DNA from: Paenibacillus sp. HGH0039
GTDB taxonomy: Bacteria; Bacillota; Bacilli; Paenibacillales; NBRC-103111
Reading direction: 5' to 3'
DNA length: 64,000 nt
NCBI RefSeq assembly: GCF_000411255.1
Contig: NZ_KE150412.1
Span: 1,161,817-1,225,816, forward strand
The notes below the pieces were generated by a model. The model saw only the letters and a program-made list of their open reading frames with translations. It was not told the DNA's origin and did not search any database. Each line of letters opens with the position of its first letter. The stretch's first letter is position 1. The translations under genes and the position numbers were made by a program. Shown one piece after another: positions 59,922 to 64,000 of the stretch.

Positions 59922-61766
59922 TTATTTCTTGTCTTTGTCCTCGTCAACTACTTCGTAATCCGCATCGACTACGTTGTCTTTCTTGCCGGCTTCGGAAGCT
60001 TCGCCTGCCGCGTCGCCCGCTCCTTGCTGCTGGGCAGCCTGCTCATACAGCTTCACGGAAAGCTGCTGGACCACTTCGGTCAGCTCTTCCGTAGCCGCTT
60101 TGATTGCAGCCAGGTCGTTGCCTTCGAGCGCCTGCTTCACTTTTTCCTTCGCTGCGTTCGCTTTGTCGATCTCGGCCTGGTCTACTTTGTCGCCCAGTTC
60201 CTTGATCGTTTTGTCCGTGCTGTAAACAAGCTGGTCAGCCTGGTTGCGGACTTCAACGAGTTCTTTGCGGTTGCGGTCTTCTTCGGCGTGCGCCTCCGCA
60301 TCCTTCATCATTTTATCGATTTCATCATCGCTCAGGCCGCTGGAAGAAGTGATCGTGATCTTCTGGCTTTTGCCTGTTCCTTTATCGAGAGCCGATACGT
60401 TCACGATGCCGTTCGCATCGATATCGAAGGTAACTTCGACTTGCGGAATACCGCGCGGCGCCGGAGGAATGTCTCCCAGCATGAAGCGTCCGAGTGTTTT
60501 GTTATCGTTAGCCATCGCGCGTTCACCTTGCAGAACGTGGATTTCCACGCTTGTTTGGTTGTCCGCATAAGTGGTGTACACTTGCGATTTGCTGGTAGGA
60601 ATCGTTGTGTTGCGGTCGATCATTTTGGTGAATACACCGCCAGCCGTTTCGATACCCAGGGACAGCGGAGTCACATCCAGGAGAACCACGTCTTTAACGT
60701 CGCCGGTCAGAACGCCCGCTTGGACAGCGGCGCCCAGAGCAACAACTTCATCCGGGTTAACGCCTTTGTGAGGATCTTTACCGATCAGCTTTTTGATTTC
60801 TTCGACAACAGCCGGAATACGAGTCGATCCGCCGACCAGTACGACTTTGTCGATTTGGCTTGGGGACAAGCCCGCATCGCTCAGAGCCTGACGAGTCGGG
60901 CCCAGTGTTCTTTCAACCAGAGAAGCGGAAAGCTCTTCGAACTTGGCGCGGGTCAGGTTAAGCTCCAAGTGCTGAGGCACTCCGTCGACAACGGTAATGA
61001 ACGGCAGGGAAACGGTCGTTGTCAGGACGCTGGAAAGTTCTTTCTTGGCTTTCTCAGCCGCATCTTTCAAACGCTGTACAGCCGCTTTGTCCTTGCTCAG
61101 GTCGATTCCGTGCTCTTTTTTGAATTCAGCCGTCAGGTGATCGATGATCACTTGGTCGAAGTCGTCGCCGCCCAGCTTGTTGTCGCCGCTTGTCGCTTTA
61201 ACTTCGAAGAAACCGTCGCCGAGTTCAAGGATAGATACGTCGAACGTACCGCCGCCAAGGTCATACACGAGGATCGTCTGATCTTCGGATTTCTCCAGGC
61301 CGTAAGCGAGTGCAGCCGCGGTAGGCTCGTTGACGATACGGAGCACTTCGAGACCGGCGATTTTACCGGCGTCTTTGGTCGCTTGACGCTGGCTGTCGTT
61401 GAAGTAAGCAGGGACCGTGATAACCGCTTGCGTTACCGGAGATCCCAGGTAAGCTTCTGCGTCGGCTTTCAGCTTTTGCAGAATGATCGCGGAAATCTCT
61501 TGAGGCGTGTAGTCCTTGCCGTCAATGGATTCCTTATGGTTCGTACCGATGTGACGCTTGATGGAGATAATCGTACGGTCCGGATTCGTGATGGACTGGC
61601 GTTTTGCCGTCTCACCCACAACACGCTCTCCGTCTTTCTTGAAGCCCACTACGGACGGAGTGGTGCGGTTTCCTTCGGCGTTAGGGATAACGACGGCTTC
61701 GCCGCCTTCCATTACGGCTACGCAGGAGTTGGTGGTTCCTAAGTCAATACCGATTACTTTGCTCAT
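59922..61766 (-). CDS. dnaK: Chaperone protein DnaK (Hsp70)
   Basis: The 614-aa product has the Hsp70 order: an ATPase domain starting [11 protein letters not shown] and with [14 protein letters not shown] and [10 protein letters not shown], then a substrate-binding domain and an Ala/Gln-rich C-terminal lid ending in an acidic tail (VVDEDKDKK). It folds and protects proteins with DnaJ and GrpE. It lacks the about 24-residue segment in the ATPase domain found in Gram-negative DnaK, normal for Firmicutes. The start has AAGGAGG. It follows grpE by 67 bp. Confidence 0.98.
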   Translation of the reverse strand: MSKVIGIDLGTTNSCVAVMEGGEAVVIPNAEGNRTTPSVVGFKKDGERVVGETAKRQSITNPDRTIISIKRHIGTNHKESIDGKDYTPQEISAIILQKLKADAEAYLGSPVTQAVITVPAYFNDSQRQATKDAGKIAGLEVLRIVNEPTAAALAYGLEKSEDQTILVYDLGGGTFDVSILELGDGFFEVKATSGDNKLGGDDFDQVIIDHLTAEFKKEHGIDLSKDKAAVQRLKDAAEKAKKELSSVLTTTVSLPFITVVDGVPQHLELNLTRAKFEELSASLVERTLGPTRQALSDAGLSPSQIDKVVLVGGSTRIPAVVEEIKKLIGKDPHKGVNPDEVVALGAAVQAGVLTGDVKDVVLLDVTPLSLGIETAGGVFTKMIDRNTTIPTSKSQVYTTYADNQTSVEIHVLQGERAMANDNKTLGRFMLGDIPPAPRGIPQVEVTFDIDANGIVNVSALDKGTGKSQKITITSSSGLSDDEIDKMMKDAEAHAEEDRNRKELVEVRNQADQLVYSTDKTIKELGDKVDQAEIDKANAAKEKVKQALEGNDLAAIKAATEELTEVVQQLSVKLYEQAAQQQGAGDAAGEASEAGKKDNVVDADYEVVDEDKDKK

Positions 61767-61833
61767 AATAATCTATTTCCTCCTTATTAGGGGTGCGTAT
61801 ATATGAATTCGCCGGGCCTAAAGCCCTTCCGGC

Positions 61834-62418
61834 TTACATGCTGACTTTAACCATCGAAGGACGGATCACTTTATCCTTCAGCATATAGCCCTTCTGGACT
61901 TCTTCCACAACGATGCCTTCTTCATAATCATCCGATTCCACCTGCATGATCGCCTGGTGAAATTCCGGGTTAAAGGGCTGGCCTACCGCTTCGATCGGCG
62001 TCAGACCCTCCTGGGTCATCAGCTGCTCGAGCTGTCTGTACACCATTTCGATCCCTTTGGTGAGAGCTTCGAAATCCTGCGTCTCGCGGCTGGAAACCAG
62101 CGCACGGTCGAAATTGTCGATGACCGGCAGCATTTGTTCGATCAGCTTAAGAGAAGCGTATTTCGCAAACTCTTCTTTCTCCTGGCGTGTGCGGCGGCGG
62201 AAATTGTCGAAATCGGCCTGAGCGCGCAGCAAACGCTGCTGGCTCTCCTCGGCCGCTTTACGAAGCTCATCCAGCTCCGCGTTCCGGCCGGAGGCCGCGC
62301 CTTCCGCATCAGGAGCCGTTGCTTCGGCAGCTTCTGCGTGTTCCGCGTCATATGTAGCTTCTTCTGCTTCCGCGGCGTTCGTATCCGGGTTGATGTTCTT
62401 TGTTTCTTCGGTACTCAC
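61834..62418 (-). CDS. grpE: Nucleotide exchange factor GrpE
   Basis: The 194-aa product has an acidic, probably disordered N-terminus (residues 1-50, many Glu and Ala), a long coiled coil (RAQADFDNFRRRTRQEKEE) and the C-terminal beta domain with PFNPEFHQAIMQ and GYMLKDKVIRPSMVKVS. It releases ADP from DnaK and acts as a heat sensor. The start is GTG at 62418 after AAGGAGG. It is the second gene of the hrcA operon. Confidence 0.97.
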   Translation of the reverse strand: MSTEETKNINPDTNAAEAEEATYDAEHAEAAEATAPDAEGAASGRNAELDELRKAAEESQQRLLRAQADFDNFRRRTRQEKEEFAKYASLKLIEQMLPVIDNFDRALVSSRETQDFEALTKGIEMVYRQLEQLMTQEGLTPIEAVGQPFNPEFHQAIMQVESDDYEEGIVVEEVQKGYMLKDKVIRPSMVKVSM

Positions 62419-62535
62419 TTGTCGTGTTCACCTCCTTGAAAGAGTGGACGGGCCCGCGTCTGCCGGCCACGTTTAAGTTTGCCCCAGCTAATCCCGCTTA
62501 AACTTCGTGTAGAATCTCATTGTAAGCCTGTCACT

Positions 62536-63561
62536 TTATTTGTACCACCTTGACAGAAGAACTTCCATATTGGCGGACAAGTGCTCGAGAAGCCGGATCA
62601 CTTTGGCATATTCCATCCGTGTAGGTCCGAGTATCCCGATCGTTCCAAGCGGCTGATCGTCATACGAATAGGTCGCCGTAATCAGGCTGCAATCGTTCAT
62701 AGCGGCCAGACTGTTCTCCGAACCGATCTTGATTTGAAGTCCTGTAGGCGATGAAGTCACCAATTTGAATAAAACCGGAGTTTGCTCCAGCAGATCCAAA
62801 ATATTTTTAACTTTATCCACATCTTTAAATTCCGGCTGTGTCAGCATATTGGTCGTGCCGCCCAGGAAAATGCGGTCTTTCTCGTCATTCTCAAGCACGC
62901 TTTCGACCATGTTCAGAAGCTCGTGGTAGCCCACGGCGTACTTATTCAGCTCGCCGGCCACTTCCGTATAGAGCTTCGACTTAAACTGCAGCAGCGGCAC
63001 TCCTTGAAGGCGTGCGTTCAACAAATTGACGACCTTCTCGATTTCGTTCATCGGCAATCCCGGGGGGATCGCGACGGTTTTGTTCTCGACATGCCCCGTA
63101 TTCGTCACGATAATCGCAACGGCGGTCTTGTCGTTAAGCGGAATAATCTGCAGATGTTTCAGCGTATTGGTAAAAACCTCGGGGCCGAGCACGATCGATG
63201 TGTAATTGGTCAAACCCGACAGCATATTCGCCGTGTGCTGGATGACCTCTTCCATCTCCTGGACCTTCTCCGCGAAGAACAGCTTGACTGTCTCCAGCTC
63301 GTGAGCGTCCAGCGTACCGTGTCGCACCAGGTGGTCTACATAATAACGGTACCCTTTATGAGAAGGAATACGGCCTGCTGACGTATGCGGCTGCTCCAGA
63401 AAGCCCAATTCTTCGAGATCCGACATTTCGTTGCGGATCGTGGCCGGACTGAAACCGACATCGCCCCGTTTGGAAATGCTTCTGGAACCGATCGGCTCCG
63501 CGGAACGAATATAATCATCTACAATGGCATTCAAAATCATCCGCTGACGCTCCGTCAACAT
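62536..63561 (-). CDS. hrcA: Heat-inducible transcription repressor HrcA
   Basis: The 341-aa product has an N-terminal winged helix (LTERQRMILNAIVDDYIRS, then the recognition part SPATIRNEMSDLEELGFL) and a C-terminal GAF-like dimer domain. HrcA binds CIRCE sites and represses chaperone genes, and its activity depends on GroEL. The ATG at 63561 has AAGGAGGAG; the frame to 63633 is an unsupported extension. It heads the hrcA-grpE-dnaK-dnaJ operon and represses itself through the CIRCE site just upstream. Confidence 0.97.
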   Translation of the reverse strand: MLTERQRMILNAIVDDYIRSAEPIGSRSISKRGDVGFSPATIRNEMSDLEELGFLEQPHTSAGRIPSHKGYRYYVDHLVRHGTLDAHELETVKLFFAEKVQEMEEVIQHTANMLSGLTNYTSIVLGPEVFTNTLKHLQIIPLNDKTAVAIIVTNTGHVENKTVAIPPGLPMNEIEKVVNLLNARLQGVPLLQFKSKLYTEVAGELNKYAVGYHELLNMVESVLENDEKDRIFLGGTTNMLTQPEFKDVDKVKNILDLLEQTPVLFKLVTSSPTGLQIKIGSENSLAAMNDCSLITATYSYDDQPLGTIGILGPTRMEYAKVIRLLEHLSANMEVLLSRWYK

Positions 63562-63626
63562 AGTAACTCCTCCTTTACATATGGGTAAACCGCCGCATAA
63601 TGCGCCGATCGTGCCAATCCGCTTCG

Positions 63627-63653
63627 TTAGCACTCAACCTTAACGAGTGCTAA
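63627..63653 (-). promoter_or_regulatory. CIRCE operator for HrcA
   Basis: TTAGCACTC-N9-GAGTGCTAA is a perfect match to the CIRCE consensus (two 9-bp arms, 9-bp spacer). It lies 66 bp before the hrcA start, in the leader of the mRNA from the promoter at 63665-63694. Confidence 0.98.
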
Positions 63654-63662
63654 TTCCTAATA

Positions 63663-63689
63663 CAAAAATAACAGACCTTTCGGCCTGTT
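63663..63689 (-). terminator. Terminator of the GNAT gene upstream of hrcA
   Basis: On the minus strand AACAGGCC / GGTCTGTT (one wobble) with a GAAA loop is followed by ATTTTTG. It begins 8 bp after the GNAT stop. Confidence 0.85.
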
Positions 63690-63694
63690 GTCAA
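63665..63694 (-). promoter_or_regulatory. Probable hrcA promoter (sigma-A)
   Basis: A minus-strand TTGACA (63694-63689) is followed, 18 bp on, by TATTTT (63670-63665, 4 of 6). It overlaps the terminator of the upstream GNAT gene. The -35 is a perfect match; the -10 is weak. Confidence 0.5.
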
Positions 63695-63696
63695 GT

Positions 63697-64000
63697 TCAA
63701 TCCAACTCCCGGAGTACCGCAATCTCGTCGCAGCAGTACTGTTTTTTACAGTGGATGCAATCGGTCCACACTTTTTCCGGAAAGATATGTTTCGGCACGA
63801 TTCTGAAGCCGTTTTTCTGAAAAAATTTCACTTCGTAAGTGAGGGCCATTACTTTCGTAACGGTCAGGCGCTGCGCCTCCTCCAGCAAGGAATCCACTAG
63901 TTTGGTACCGACGCCCTGACCCTTATAATCCTCGGAAACGCCCAGCGAGCGAATCTCCACCAGATTCTCACCGAGCCTCGTCAGCGACCCGCAGCCGATC
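63697..64000 (-). CDS. GNAT-family N-acetyltransferase, 5' end beyond the window
   Basis: The C-terminal 100 residues are present and the frame stays open to the window edge. The acetyl-CoA loop DYKGQGVGTKLVDSLLEEA, after the strand LVEIRSLGVS, is typical GNAT, and the FFQKNGFRIV segment follows. Two cysteine groups near the end (CIHCKKQYCC) could bind metal. The closest look is to small ArgA-like acetyltransferases. A GTG at 63960 would be an internal codon and is not the likely start. It is the gene before hrcA but ends in its own terminator. Confidence 0.85.
   Translation of the reverse strand, partial: IGCGSLTRLGENLVEIRSLGVSEDYKGQGVGTKLVDSLLEEAQRLTVTKVMALTYEVKFFQKNGFRIVPKHIFPEKVWTDCIHCKKQYCCDEIAVLRELD

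Noticed and set aside
59892-61742. Long plus-strand open frame (616 codons) opposite dnaK
   Set aside because: Antisense shadow of dnaK, a common effect of its codon bias. No family features.
1-64000. Insertion sequences, integrases, tRNA or rRNA genes
   Set aside because: I saw no transposase or integrase reading frame, no IS-type terminal repeats with target duplications around a gene, and no tRNA or rRNA sequence.

Overview
The window is a chromosomal segment of a Gram-positive, endospore-forming, facultatively anaerobic bacterium, most likely a member of the Paenibacillaceae (Paenibacillus or a close relative). The evidence is: the hrcA-grpE-dnaK-dnaJ-prmA-rsmE-mtaB and rpsU-yqeY-nfeD-floA gene orders of Bacilli, a GerPF-type spore germination gene, a NucB-type nuclease, addB-addA-sbcD-sbcC in the Bacillus order, a Bacillus-type Fnr with its C-terminal cysteine cluster, strong AGGAGG ribosome binding sites, and a GC-rich genome whose terminators still end in clear T-runs. 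Genus is inference. Almost every gene lies on the minus strand.

Layout from left to right. 1-5.6 kb: a 15-bp tandem repeat, a membrane-anchored unknown, floA, a short nfeD, yqeY, rpsU, a HIT protein, a small Tyr/Gly-rich protein and an RsgA GTPase. 5.6-10.9 kb: an envelope and signalling block (FG-GAP lipoprotein, response regulator, histidine kinase) and a polysaccharide deacetylase with two WalR-like boxes upstream. 10.9-22.8 kb: an anaerobic block with pflA, pflB, adhE, a hemerythrin protein, fnr, a formate/nitrite channel, nirD and nirB. Its regulatory DNA carries Rex-like and Fnr-like operators at sensible promoter positions. 22.8-35.7 kb: DNA double-strand break repair (sbcC, sbcD, addA, addB), with long low-complexity insertions in SbcC and AddA. 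35.8-51.9 kb: a mixed accessory block with gerPF, a GNAT enzyme, an AEC transporter, two secreted unknowns, a NucB-like nuclease, a DinB-fold protein, an rRNA methyltransferase, a Na/Pi cotransporter with a 333-bp in-frame insertion, deoC, a Nudix enzyme, an M15 peptidase, a class A penicillin-binding protein, and ssuD with ssuA. 52-63.7 kb: mtaB, rsmE, an M50 protease, prmA, a coupled pair of small unknown genes, an APC permease, then dnaJ, dnaK, grpE and hrcA behind a perfect CIRCE operator. The window ends inside a GNAT gene.

How the genes work together. Pfl, PflA and AdhE carry out mixed-acid fermentation, while NirBD and the FNT channel carry out nitrite uptake and reduction to ammonium. 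Fnr sits between the two sets. Operator positions suggest that one Fnr box may serve adhE and the hemerythrin gene divergently, that Fnr regulates itself, and that Rex (not in the window) represses adhE. The heat-shock cluster is under HrcA/CIRCE control. The normally compact dnaK-to-yqeY neighbourhood is here split by about 48 kb.

I found no rRNA, tRNA, CRISPR array, insertion sequence, phage or classical defence island. The most unusual structures are the direct-repeat-flanked insertion in the Na/Pi cotransporter gene, the Rex/Fnr operator cluster, the lipoprotein-linked two-component operon, and two palindrome-rich intergenic regions that may be transcribed.
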